From NCBI GenBank assembly GCA_017432305.1, contig JAFRJK010000006.1, positions 38,426 through 102,425 of the forward strand: DNA of 64,000 bases, written 5' to 3'. This DNA is from Candidatus Saccharimonadota bacterium. Its GTDB lineage: Bacteria > Patescibacteriota > Saccharimonadia > Saccharimonadales > Saccharimonadaceae. Positions within the stretch are counted from its first letter, which is position 1. Each line of letters opens with the position of its first letter. Positions 55,711 through 64,000 of the stretch are shown here, piece by piece. Under the pieces are notes generated by a model. It was not told the DNA's origin, did not search any database, and saw only the letters and a list, made by a program, of their open reading frames with translations. A program made the translations under genes and the position numbers.

Positions 55711-57990
55711 ATGGTAAAAAACGATTTTATCTATCTCGATCACGCCGCGGCGACGCCTGTTGACCCGCGAGTTTTTGAGGCGATGAAACCGTTTTTTTTG
55801 GAAAAATTCTTTAATCCTTCCGCGCCCTATCTTCCGGGAAAACGAGTCCGCGAAATTTATGAAAACGCAAAAGACGAACTCGCTCATACAATCGGCGCGA
55901 AAGGAAATGATCTCGTTATCACCGCCGGTGCGACTGAATCGATTAATCTCGCCTTTACAGTTCTAAAAAATTATAAAAACGCAAATTGTCTAATTTCAAA
56001 AATCGAACATGCTTCCGTCCGCGAAGCAGCGAAGAATTTTGCTAAAGAAGTTCGCGAAATTAATGTTGATAAAAATGGACTAGTTGATTTAAAAGATTTA
56101 GAAAAGAAAATCGACGATAAAACCGTTTTAATTTCTGTAGCGGTTGCAAATAATGAACTTGGAACAATCGAACCACTTTCCGAAATCTCGGAAATTATTA
56201 AAAAAGTTCGAGTAGAACGTCTTTCTCGAAATATTGAAACTCCGCTTTATCTCCACTCCGACGCAAGCCAAGCGATGTCTTTAATTGATATTTACATTTC
56301 TAGACTCGGTGTCGATTTGCTAACAATCAATTCCGCAAAAGTTTACGGGCCGAAAGGAATTGGTGCGCTTTATGTCGCTCATGGCATCAAACTTTCGCCA
56401 ATCACTTTTGGTGGTGGTCAAGAAATGGGACTTCGCTCCGGGACGGAAAACGTTCCGTTACTTGTTGGATTTTCAACTGCCGCAAAAATCGCGAAAGAAC
56501 ACGTAAATGGCAATCGCAAAAAGTTTGAAAAATTAAACAAAATTTTTAAAGAAACTTTAGTAAAAGAATTATATGAAAGAATCGAAGTAAAATTCCTCGG
56601 AAATCCTAAGAAACAACTTTCGAATTTTATTCCAATTTGTTTTGATGGGTTTGACGCAGAACGGCTTATTTTTAAACTCGAAAATGAAAAAGTTTATCTC
56701 TCGACCGGCGCGGCTTGTGCCGCTTCAAAAGGCGAAAAATCTCACGTCCTAAAAGCTATTGGCTTAACTGATTCAGAAATCGCTGGCTCCCTCCGCATCA
56801 GCCTAGGTACGACGAATAACGAGGAACAAATGAAACTCGCCGCGAAAAAAATCGCAAAAACAGTTCTTAATACTCTTCCTAAAGAGACTGTCTCGAAGAA
56901 AAATGTAGTAAAAACTGTCTTTGTCGGCATGTCCGGCGGTGTCGATTCAAGTGTTTCGGCTCTCCTTTTGAAAGAACAGGGCTACCACGTTGTCGGCGTC
57001 TATATGAAAAACTGGTCGAAAGATCTTCCTGGAATGAAATGTCCTTGGGCGGAGGATTTAGCTGATGCAAAACGCGTCGCAACAAAACTCGGCATCGACT
57101 TTATGATTTTCGATTTTGAAAATGAATACAAACAAAAAGTTGTTAATTATATGCTTGATGAATTTAAAAAGGGAAATACTCCAAATCCAGACATCATGTG
57201 TAATCAAGAAATTAAATTTAAACTTTTTTATGATATTGCTCGCGAGAAAGGTGCAGATTTTATTGCGACTGGGCACTATGCAAAAACCGATAATGATAAA
57301 TTACTAAAAGCAACCGACGAGAATAAAGACCAAACCTATTTCCTTTATCGTATTGAAAAAGACGCAATTGCTCATACAATTTTTCCAATCGGCGATATGT
57401 TAAAACCGGACGTAAAAAAGTTAGCTGCTAAAAAAGGCCTTGATAATGCCTATAAGAAAGAATCGATGGGCGTTTGTTTTGTTGGCGATGTTGGAATGAA
57501 AGATTTTCTAAAAGAATATCTAAAATCAACCGAAGACCGCAAGAAATTTTTAAAACCTGGAAAAATTATCGACCGCGAAACAAAGGAGGCTGTTGGTTTT
57601 CATGACGGCGCAATCTTCTATACAATTGGTCAACGCCACGGGCTTAATGTTGGTGGTGGACTCCCATATTATGTTGTTGGAAAAGACATGAAGAAAAATG
57701 AAGTTTACGTTTCGAAAAACTTAAATGATGAAAATCTTTGGACGAAAACTTTAGAATTAAAAGACGTTATTCTCCGCGAAAAACCAACCGAAAATATGGA
57801 AGTTGAAGTACGTTTACGCCATCGTGCAAAACTCGAAAAAGCAATCCTTAAAAACATTAAAGGTAATTTCGAAAACGGAACTGCAACCTTAACTTTAGAA
57901 TTTGAAAACGAAATCAAAAGAACCGCTTCCGGCCAATCCGCCGTGATTTATAAAAACGAAATTTGTCTCGGTGGTGGAATCTTGAAATAA
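55711..57990 (+). CDS. Fusion of cysteine desulfurase and tRNA 2-thiouridylase MnmA
   Basis: 759 aa. Residues 1-~390: NifS/IscS-type PLP enzyme with YLDHAAATP, TAGATESIN, HASVREAA, HSDASQA, the PLP Lys in NSAKVYGPKG (usual S-A-H-K reads S-A-K without His), and the sulfur-carrying Cys in STGAACAAS (about 330). Residues ~405-759: MnmA with PP-loop GMSGGVDSS (about 410), catalytic Cys in DIMCNQEIKF (about 494) and CFVGD (about 590). Sulfur from cysteine would pass directly to U34 of tRNA-Lys/Glu/Gln. TATAAT ends 6 nt before the ATG. Confidence 0.93.
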   Translation: MVKNDFIYLDHAAATPVDPRVFEAMKPFFLEKFFNPSAPYLPGKRVREIYENAKDELAHTIGAKGNDLVITAGATESINLAFTVLKNYKNANCLISKIEHASVREAAKNFAKEVREINVDKNGLVDLKDLEKKIDDKTVLISVAVANNELGTIEPLSEISEIIKKVRVERLSRNIETPLYLHSDASQAMSLIDIYISRLGVDLLTINSAKVYGPKGIGALYVAHGIKLSPITFGGGQEMGLRSGTENVPLLVGFSTAAKIAKEHVNGNRKKFEKLNKIFKETLVKELYERIEVKFLGNPKKQLSNFIPICFDGFDAERLIFKLENEKVYLSTGAACAASKGEKSHVLKAIGLTDSEIAGSLRISLGTTNNEEQMKLAAKKIAKTVLNTLPKETVSKKNVVKTVFVGMSGGVDSSVSALLLKEQGYHVVGVYMKNWSKDLPGMKCPWAEDLADAKRVATKLGIDFMIFDFENEYKQKVVNYMLDEFKKGNTPNPDIMCNQEIKFKLFYDIAREKGADFIATGHYAKTDNDKLLKATDENKDQTYFLYRIEKDAIAHTIFPIGDMLKPDVKKLAAKKGLDNAYKKESMGVCFVGDVGMKDFLKEYLKSTEDRKKFLKPGKIIDRETKEAVGFHDGAIFYTIGQRHGLNVGGGLPYYVVGKDMKKNEVYVSKNLNDENLWTKTLELKDVILREKPTENMEVEVRLRHRAKLEKAILKNIKGNFENGTATLTLEFENEIKRTASGQSAVIYKNEICLGGGILK

Positions 57991-58015
57991 TTGTGCGAAG
58001 AAATAGAAACCGCAA

Positions 58016-58052
58016 AAAATAGCCCACTACAAATTTCGTAGTGGGCTTAAAG
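58016..58052. terminator. Terminator between convergent genes
   Basis: AGCCCACTAC / GTAGTGGGCT stem with an AT-rich loop; T-rich on the minus strand side. Confidence 0.8.
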
Positions 58053-58063
58053 GAAAATATCCC

Positions 58064-58606
58064 CTATCGACGCCGTCCATATTTCTCAAACATCTGCTTG
58101 ATGCTTCCAACTGTGTAATCCTGACTTCCAATATAATATCGAACAATCGGATATCCACCCGAATCATAAGTTGCGACCTGCGTGAACGTGCAAGAATACA
58201 AATCTGCTGTTCCGCTTTCATCCGACATAAACGTTACGGTCCGAACGATTTTACTGTCTGCAATTTCATTCTCAACAACGCTCGATGTCCAACTATACAA
58301 ATAAGCATGACTCTGCAAATCGGATAAGGAACTTTTTGAAAGATCCTTGATTGAACCTTTTGTTTGGCCCGGATTATAGGGCTGTGTCGGATTTCCGGAA
58401 TTATATTGGCTTTCCGGTATCCATTTTCGTTCAATCGTCTCGACTAAAATTCCGTTTGACGTGTTTCTCGCCGTCACTGTGTCGACAATAACGTAGTTTC
58501 CATTTCTCCAAATATTCTGATTATAAGATTCCGCATAAGCTATTACGGGAATACTTAAAGCTAGAATTAAGGTTAAAACAATAAAAACTCTGACGCCTTT
58601 TTTCAT
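58064..58606 (-). CDS. Secreted protein of unknown function
   Basis: 180 aa with a Sec signal peptide (MKKGVRVFIVLTLIL..., cleavage after AYA near residue 25). The mature part is Ser/Tyr/Thr-rich with a Pro/Gly/Asn linker (about 70-82), one Cys and a basic C terminus. No lipobox or domain. TAGGAGGT before the ATG is a strong ribosome site, unlike the leaderless core genes. No functional clue from the neighbours. Confidence 0.68.
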   Translation of the reverse strand: MKKGVRVFIVLTLILALSIPVIAYAESYNQNIWRNGNYVIVDTVTARNTSNGILVETIERKWIPESQYNSGNPTQPYNPGQTKGSIKDLSKSSLSDLQSHAYLYSWTSSVVENEIADSKIVRTVTFMSDESGTADLYSCTFTQVATYDSGGYPIVRYYIGSQDYTVGSIKQMFEKYGRRR

Positions 58607-58761
58607 AATCTTACCTCCTAAAGTGCAATTTGGATTTTTTTAGTTTCATTTAAAAACGAGTACCATCACTCGCGCTCCCTTATTATATAATAAATTTTAA
58701 GAAAAAGCAAAGACTGTTAACACCCTACCCGAATCCCTGTTTTTGTGATAAAATATTCTCC

Positions 58762-60648
58762 ATGAATGCAAGTGAGATTAGGAAGAAATTTTTAGAGTTT
58801 CAAGAAAAACGTGGTCATAAAGTCATTTCTCCAGCACCGCTCGTTCTTGAAAACGATCCAACAACATTATTCACAGGTTCGGGGATGCAACCGCTTCTCC
58901 CATATCTTCTTGGAAAGCCACATAAAGACGGAAAACGCCTTACTGACTCCCAGCCATCGATGCGTCTCCAGGATATTGAAGATGTCGGCGATCCTAGACA
59001 CACAACAGTTTTTGAAATGCTCGGTAACTGGTCGCTCGGCGATTATTTTAAAAAAGAACAAATCCCGGCATTTTTTGAATTCCTAACCGAAGTTGTCGGA
59101 CTTGATCCGAATAAAATTTATGTCACTTGCTTTATCGGTAATGAAAAATACGGCATTCCGAAAGATGAAGAAGCCGCAAAAATCTGGCAAGAAGTCTTTA
59201 AAAAAGCTGGGATTGATGCAAAAATCGCTGAAATCGGAAGTGCTGAAAATGGCGATAAACGTGGCGTGAAAGAAGGTGAACATATCTTCTTCTATGATGA
59301 TAAAGAAAACTGGTGGAGTCGTGGTGGTGGGATTGAAACGACACCGATTGGCGATCCTTGCGGTCCAGATTCGGAAGTTTTCTATGATTTTGGCGAAGAT
59401 AAACAAGATGTCGAAAAATATGGCAAGAGCCATCCAGCTTCGGATGGTGCACGCTTTATGGAAATCGGCAACCAAGTCTTCATGCAATATAAGAGAAACG
59501 AAGATGGTACTTTTTCTGAACTTGAAAATAAGAACGTCGATTTTGGTGGAGGGCTCGAACGTATTGCTGCGGCAAGTATCGATTCTTTCGATGTCTTTAA
59601 GATTTCGCTGCTTAAACCGATTGTCGATAAAATCGAAGTAATTTCCGGTAAAAGCTATGATAATAACACTGACGAAATGCGTATTATTGCCGATCATCTT
59701 CGCGGCGCTTATCTTCTCTCCGCACAAGGTTTGAAACCAAGTAATAAACAACAAGGCTACGCTCTTCGCCGTCTAATTCGTCGCGCAATCTTAAAAGCCC
59801 TAGATCTTGGTATTGCTCAAAACTTTATTTCCGAAATTGTCCCGATTATTGCCGAGAATTATAAAGATCTCCCAGATTCAATCTTAACTACTCGTGATGA
59901 AGCAATCCCAACTCTCGAAAAAGAGGAAAAAGCCTTCCGCCAGACGCTTAACAAAGGCCTTCGCGAGATGGAAAAAATGGTCAGAAAAGATGCGGACGGA
60001 GTGCTTACTGGTGATGATTTATTTAAGCTCCAAGACACCTATGGCTTCCCATTTGAAGTTTCTGTTGAAGAAGTTTATCGCCAGGGAATTAAGCTCTCCG
60101 AAAGATACAAAGAAGAATTTGAGTCTGCACTTGCCGAGCAAAGGAAACGTTCCCAGACTGCATCGAAAGGTATGTTTAAAGGTGGTCTCGAAGACCACGG
60201 CGAAACGACGACGAAATACCACACCGCAACTCACCTTTGTCTTGCCGCTTTGCAAAAACACGTCGATAAAAATATCGCTCAAAAAGGCTCGAATATTACC
60301 GCCGAAAGAATGCGTCTTGATTTTAACATTGACCACAAATTAACTCCGGAAGAAATTAAAAAAGTTGAAGACCAAGTTAATGAGTGGATTTCTGCTGATC
60401 TTCCAGTCGTTTTTGACGAATATGATAAAGAGTATGCTCGTGACACTTTGAAAGCGCACGGTTCGTTCTGGGAAAAATATCCTGACAAAGTTAAAGTCTA
60501 TACAATCGGTGATGAGAAAAACCCAGCTTCGCGTGAAGTTTGTGGCGGTCCCCACGTCGAACATACTGGCGTAATCGGAAAATTCAAGATTAAAAAAGAG
60601 GAAAGTTCCTCGGCTGGAGTGCGAAGAATAAAAGCAATAATTGAATAA
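58762..60648 (+). CDS. alaS: Alanyl-tRNA synthetase lacking the C-terminal C-Ala domain
   Basis: 628 aa against roughly 870 in most bacteria. Class II catalytic core (GSGMQPLLPYLLG, RLQDIEDVGD, FEMLGNWSLGDYFK, CGPDSEVFYD, GGGLERI) and the editing domain (YHTATHL with HxxxH near 495, and CGGPHVEHTG near 593 completing the zinc site) are present. The protein ends directly after the editing domain, so dimerisation and tRNA-elbow contacts by C-Ala are absent. A TAAAAT box ends 7 nt before the ATG. pepN starts 13 nt after the stop. Confidence 0.95.
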   Translation: MNASEIRKKFLEFQEKRGHKVISPAPLVLENDPTTLFTGSGMQPLLPYLLGKPHKDGKRLTDSQPSMRLQDIEDVGDPRHTTVFEMLGNWSLGDYFKKEQIPAFFEFLTEVVGLDPNKIYVTCFIGNEKYGIPKDEEAAKIWQEVFKKAGIDAKIAEIGSAENGDKRGVKEGEHIFFYDDKENWWSRGGGIETTPIGDPCGPDSEVFYDFGEDKQDVEKYGKSHPASDGARFMEIGNQVFMQYKRNEDGTFSELENKNVDFGGGLERIAAASIDSFDVFKISLLKPIVDKIEVISGKSYDNNTDEMRIIADHLRGAYLLSAQGLKPSNKQQGYALRRLIRRAILKALDLGIAQNFISEIVPIIAENYKDLPDSILTTRDEAIPTLEKEEKAFRQTLNKGLREMEKMVRKDADGVLTGDDLFKLQDTYGFPFEVSVEEVYRQGIKLSERYKEEFESALAEQRKRSQTASKGMFKGGLEDHGETTTKYHTATHLCLAALQKHVDKNIAQKGSNITAERMRLDFNIDHKLTPEEIKKVEDQVNEWISADLPVVFDEYDKEYARDTLKAHGSFWEKYPDKVKVYTIGDEKNPASREVCGGPHVEHTGVIGKFKIKKEESSSAGVRRIKAIIE

Positions 60649-60661
60649 TTTTGGAGGTATA

Positions 60662-63100
60662 ATGGAGCGACTTTTAGACTATTTTAGACCAGAAAATTAC
60701 AACCTTGAACTTCGAATTAATAAATATACTGAAGAGGTCCAAGGCCATGTTGTAATCACTGGCGAAAAAATTGGAAACGCTCTAAAACTCCACTCGAAAA
60801 ATTTAAAAATCATTAATGTTTTTGTAAATGGTGAGCGAAAAAATATCGAGGAGAAAGATGATGTTCTCGAAATTTTAGACGTTGAAAACGGCGCGGTTAA
60901 AATTGAAATAAAATATACCTTTAAGCTCACTCATAATATGGAAGGGGTTTATCTTTCCACCTATCAATATGAGAAAAAGGAAGAGCGTATTGTCTCGACG
61001 CAATTTGAGTCTCATTACGCTCGTGAAGGTTTTCCTTGTGTCGACGAACCAGAAGCAAAAGCAACTTTCGATCTTAAAATTATCGATACTGACGATACAG
61101 ACACGATTTTATCTAACATGCCGAAAAAATCTGAGCGTGTTCTTGAATATACCTCGGTCGATCCAGACGAATCGCCAGCAGGTGGCGTAAATCTCTCGAA
61201 AAAAGTCAAACGGAAAGTTGTCGAATTTGAAACAACACCTAGAATGTCGACTTACCTCCTCGCTTTTGTTATCGGTCACTTCAATAAAATTACTTCAAAA
61301 AACGAGCACGGCGTTGAAGTTTCTACTTATGCCGCTTTAAATCAGTCGAAATCCCTTCTAAACTTTCCGAATAAAATCGCAAAAGAAGCACTCGATTTTT
61401 ATGATGACCTCTTCGGAATTCCTTACCCCCTACCGAAAATGGATCAAGTTGCAATTCCAGATTTCGAAGCTGGTGCAATGGAAAACTGGGGACTTGTCAC
61501 TTATCGCGAAGCTTGTCTTCTCGCTGACGAAAACACCCCGAAGTCTCACCAAGAATATGTTGCGACCGTAATTACTCACGAACTTTCGCACCAATGGTTT
61601 GGTGACCTTGTGACAATGAAATGGTGGGATAATCTCTGGCTGAACGAAAGTTTTGCAAATATGATGCAATACTATTCGGTTGACAAACTTTATCCTAATT
61701 GGAAAATCTGGCAAGATTTCTTTACCGATGATTGTCTCGCGGCACTTTCTCGCGATGCACTCCCAGGTGTCCAATCAGTCCAGCAAGAGGTAAAAGATCC
61801 AGATGAAATTGCCACACTTTTCGATTCCGCAATCGTTTATGCAAAAGGCGCTCGTCTTATCTTTATGTTGATGCGTTTAATGGGCGAGAAGAGTTTCTTC
61901 GCTGGGCTTAAAGAATATTTCAAAAAGCATAAATACGGGAGCACGACTGGAGACGACCTCTGGAACGCACTCCAACCTCATGCAAAATTTAATGTAAAAG
62001 AATTCATGGATGCTTGGATTATGCAACCGGGATATCCAATGCTAACTGATGACGACCAACAGAGATTTCTTTTAAATGGTGCGACCGATGATACAACTTG
62101 GCCACTTCCAAAAATCACTGACGATATGTCTGGCCACTATCTTATTAACCTCTCAAGTGACGAATTTAAGAAAAAAATTGATAATTTTGATAACTTGAAT
62201 CTTGAACAAAGGCTCCGTCTTCTTATTGATCGCCACCTTCTATCGAGAACGCCAATCGTCTCTACTGGTTCTCTAATGGAACTTCTCCCGAAATTTAAAG
62301 ATGAAAAATCTGAACCGATTTTTGGAATTGTTGCTGGAATTATGAATAACCTGAAGGTTTTTGCCACTCCAGACACCGAATATTATCCGAAATTACAACG
62401 CTATATTTATAATATTGTCGAGAATAATTTGAAACGCCTCGGTGTTAAAACAAAAAAAGACGAAGATGCGAACGATATTAAGATGCGAGATTTAATCCTT
62501 GGGTTTGCGCTCTATGCTGAAGATGAAAAAACAATTTCCGAACTTTCAAAACTTTGGCGCGATGATTATAACGAGATGGACTCCGAAGTAAGAAGTGAGA
62601 TTATCGAAGCGAAATTTAAATCTGAAGACGAGAAAAACTTCGACCAACTCGTTGAAGATTATAAAAATCAGGCTGATCCAACGATTCGTTCCGAGATTCT
62701 CTCTGTTATTACCGACGCCAAAAAGCCAGAAAATGTCGAAAAACTCTTAAAATTACTTGAAAAACCGGAAATTGTCCGCCCTGGCGACCATATTTATCTC
62801 TATGCTTATCTTCTTTCTAACTTCTGGACAAGGGAAAAGGCCTTCGATTGGGGCTATTCACATTGGGAATATATTAAAACTCTCACCTCTGATAAAACCA
62901 TGGATGATTATGTTCGTGTCACGGCTGCACGCGTCAGAACTTTAGATCAAGCTGACAAATTCTTTGAATTCTTTGAACCAAAGAAAAATGAGCCAGCTTT
63001 GAAGCGTTCAATAGAGGTGGCTAGGGTGGATATTAAGGCTCGACTCCGCTGGATTAAAGACGATATGGAATCCGTCCGAAAAAGATTGGAAATTTTCTAA
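60662..63100 (+). CDS. pepN: M1 family aminopeptidase (PepN-like)
   Basis: An 812-aa zinc aminopeptidase removing N-terminal residues, likely important for a scavenging cell. Substrate motif GAMENWG (about 273-279), zinc site HELSHQWFGD (HExxH, about 310-319) with the downstream Glu in NLWLNESFAN (about 329-338), and the long ERAP-like helical C-terminal domain. ATG 60662 is chosen for the GGAGG at good spacing; the frame is open 7 codons farther, overlapping alaS. Confidence 0.93.
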   Translation: MERLLDYFRPENYNLELRINKYTEEVQGHVVITGEKIGNALKLHSKNLKIINVFVNGERKNIEEKDDVLEILDVENGAVKIEIKYTFKLTHNMEGVYLSTYQYEKKEERIVSTQFESHYAREGFPCVDEPEAKATFDLKIIDTDDTDTILSNMPKKSERVLEYTSVDPDESPAGGVNLSKKVKRKVVEFETTPRMSTYLLAFVIGHFNKITSKNEHGVEVSTYAALNQSKSLLNFPNKIAKEALDFYDDLFGIPYPLPKMDQVAIPDFEAGAMENWGLVTYREACLLADENTPKSHQEYVATVITHELSHQWFGDLVTMKWWDNLWLNESFANMMQYYSVDKLYPNWKIWQDFFTDDCLAALSRDALPGVQSVQQEVKDPDEIATLFDSAIVYAKGARLIFMLMRLMGEKSFFAGLKEYFKKHKYGSTTGDDLWNALQPHAKFNVKEFMDAWIMQPGYPMLTDDDQQRFLLNGATDDTTWPLPKITDDMSGHYLINLSSDEFKKKIDNFDNLNLEQRLRLLIDRHLLSRTPIVSTGSLMELLPKFKDEKSEPIFGIVAGIMNNLKVFATPDTEYYPKLQRYIYNIVENNLKRLGVKTKKDEDANDIKMRDLILGFALYAEDEKTISELSKLWRDDYNEMDSEVRSEIIEAKFKSEDEKNFDQLVEDYKNQADPTIRSEILSVITDAKKPENVEKLLKLLEKPEIVRPGDHIYLYAYLLSNFWTREKAFDWGYSHWEYIKTLTSDKTMDDYVRVTAARVRTLDQADKFFEFFEPKKNEPALKRSIEVARVDIKARLRWIKDDMESVRKRLEIF

Positions 63101-63119
63101 AAAATCTCTAAAAAAACTC

Positions 63120-63148
63120 TTGTCAAAAACAAAAATTCGTGATAAAAT
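63120..63148 (+). promoter_or_regulatory. Promoter of the 23S rRNA gene
   Basis: TTGTCA (63120-63125), 17 nt, TAAAAT (63143-63148). The ~220-nt leader to 63374 contains small hairpins (GTTAG/CTAAC, GCCCC/GGGGC) and no gene. Confidence 0.7.
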
Positions 63149-63373
63149 GGTTATCAAGTTAAGCAAGTTAGCCTTTCTAACCTCTGTGAAAAAGAGAAAT
63201 ACTGCGAGATAAGCCCCAAAGGGGCAAATCTAGAACGCTCGCTCGTAGAAATACGTATGAAGCGTCTTATTATAAAGTGTTTCATTTAACAATTTGGACA
63301 ACGATGAAAAAAATAGACTTGCATCTTAAGTAGTGATCGAGAATCGATTGCTAGTTAAGTCAATGCATAAAAA

Positions 63374-64000
63374 GGTACATAAGGGCACTGATAGTGGATG
63401 CCTTGACAATCAATACCGATGAAGGACGTAGAACTCTGCGATAAGCCTCGGGGAGCTGAGAGCAAGCTTTAATCCGGGGATTTCCGAATGGGGCAACCTA
63501 ATACGAGTCATGTCGTATTGCATTTATCTGAACACATAGGATAAATAGATGGGAACCGGCCGAACTGAATCATCTTAGTAGGTCGAGGAAAAGAGAATAA
63601 CCAATGATTCCGAAAGTAGTGGCGAGCGAAATTGGAACAGCCCAAACCTTAACATAACCTAACGGTTTAACGGCCTGAGTTATGAAAGGGGTTGCGAAAT
63701 TAGATAATTTTTATGCAGGATATTTGATTTTTCGAATATCGCGCATAAAAAGAGACAGCGTTAACTGAGCTCATAATGTAAGAAAACCTAGATCGTAGCG
63801 GAAGTGTTTGAATGGCACACCAAAGAGGGTGAAAGTCCCGTATGCGAAACGGTCTTAGACATTATATATCTTTTTTCAAGTAGGACGGGGCACGAGAAAC
63901 CCTGTTTGAATCCGGCAGGACCACCTGCCAAGGCTAAATATATTGATTGATCGATAGCGAACTAGTACAGTGATGGAAAGGTGAAAAGAACCCCGGGAGG
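63374..64000 (+). rRNA. rrl: 23S ribosomal RNA, 5' part (continues past window)
   Basis: Matches the start of bacterial 23S rRNA: GGTACATAAGGGCACTG, GTGGATGCCTTG, GATGAAGGACGTAG, AAAGTAGTGGCGAGCGAA, and later GGCACGAGAAACCCTG. The exact 5' end is approximate. No 16S gene or tRNA spacer precedes it. Confidence 0.95.

Overview
The window looks like about 64 kb of a small, streamlined bacterial chromosome of the Candidate Phyla Radiation. The best fit is Candidatus Saccharibacteria (TM7). The pointers are densely packed genes that abut or overlap by 1-20 nt, abbreviated housekeeping enzymes (short UvrC, AlaRS without its C-terminal domain, cysteine-free LigA), no biosynthetic pathways, a 23S rRNA gene with its own promoter and no 16S in front, and many small membrane or secreted proteins of unknown function. 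The lineage is inferred from gene style, not from a phylogeny. The standard code with TGA as stop is retained, but in intact genes TGA appears only in two accessory genes.

Layout. 1-14.1 kb: end of exonuclease I (sbcB), uvrA, ribosomal protein bL25, a phospholipase-C-like protein, glyS, an ABC-2 exporter (ATPase plus two permeases), a decayed surface-protein fragment, tRNA-Phe, a histidine phosphatase, hisS, an rRNA adenine dimethyltransferase with a palindromic in-frame insertion, and a thiol oxidoreductase with its membrane partner. 14.1-15 kb: a probable small RNA and tRNA-Cys, -Leu and -Gly. 15-26 kb: lemA-htpX, a membrane protein, ligA, eno, an anchored exported protein, uvrC, a holin-like membrane protein, secG and a peptide-binding lipoprotein-like protein. 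26-27.7 kb: one secreted surface protein and a second copy that has lost its promoter and start codon (possible silent cassette), with tRNA-Leu between them. 27.7-36.4 kb: PH-domain and SurA-like proteins, tRNA-Gly, two paralogous unknown genes around tRNA-Pro, and a TetR-controlled MMPL exporter with an HdeD-like protein.

36.4-48.4 kb is an accessory island. It holds a structured untranslated region of about 380 nt, a truncated tspO, and a Fic gene plus an unknown partner between 32-bp direct repeats exactly 2400 bp apart. Then come a G5-domain protein, a serine-type long-arm tRNA with anticodon CCA, and a three-gene set (MazG-like hydrolase, GIY-YIG/DUF2075 helicase-nuclease, RloC/PrrC-like ATPase with a zinc hook) that resembles a phage-defence locus. 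A two-gene membrane/zinc-ribbon operon, a NERD nuclease-like protein and a Bro-N/XRE regulator follow.

48.4-64 kb returns to core functions: two membrane proteins, tRNA-Lys, cardiolipin synthase, an ATP-grasp ligase, typA, tatD, a cysteine desulfurase-MnmA fusion, a secreted protein, alaS, an M1 aminopeptidase and the first ~630 nt of 23S rRNA.

Expression. At least a dozen genes have an extended -10 box (TGnTATAAT type) ending only 6-9 nt before the ATG, which predicts leaderless mRNAs. Genes inside operons and several secreted or accessory genes carry ordinary Shine-Dalgarno sequences. Strong hairpin terminators separate most units.
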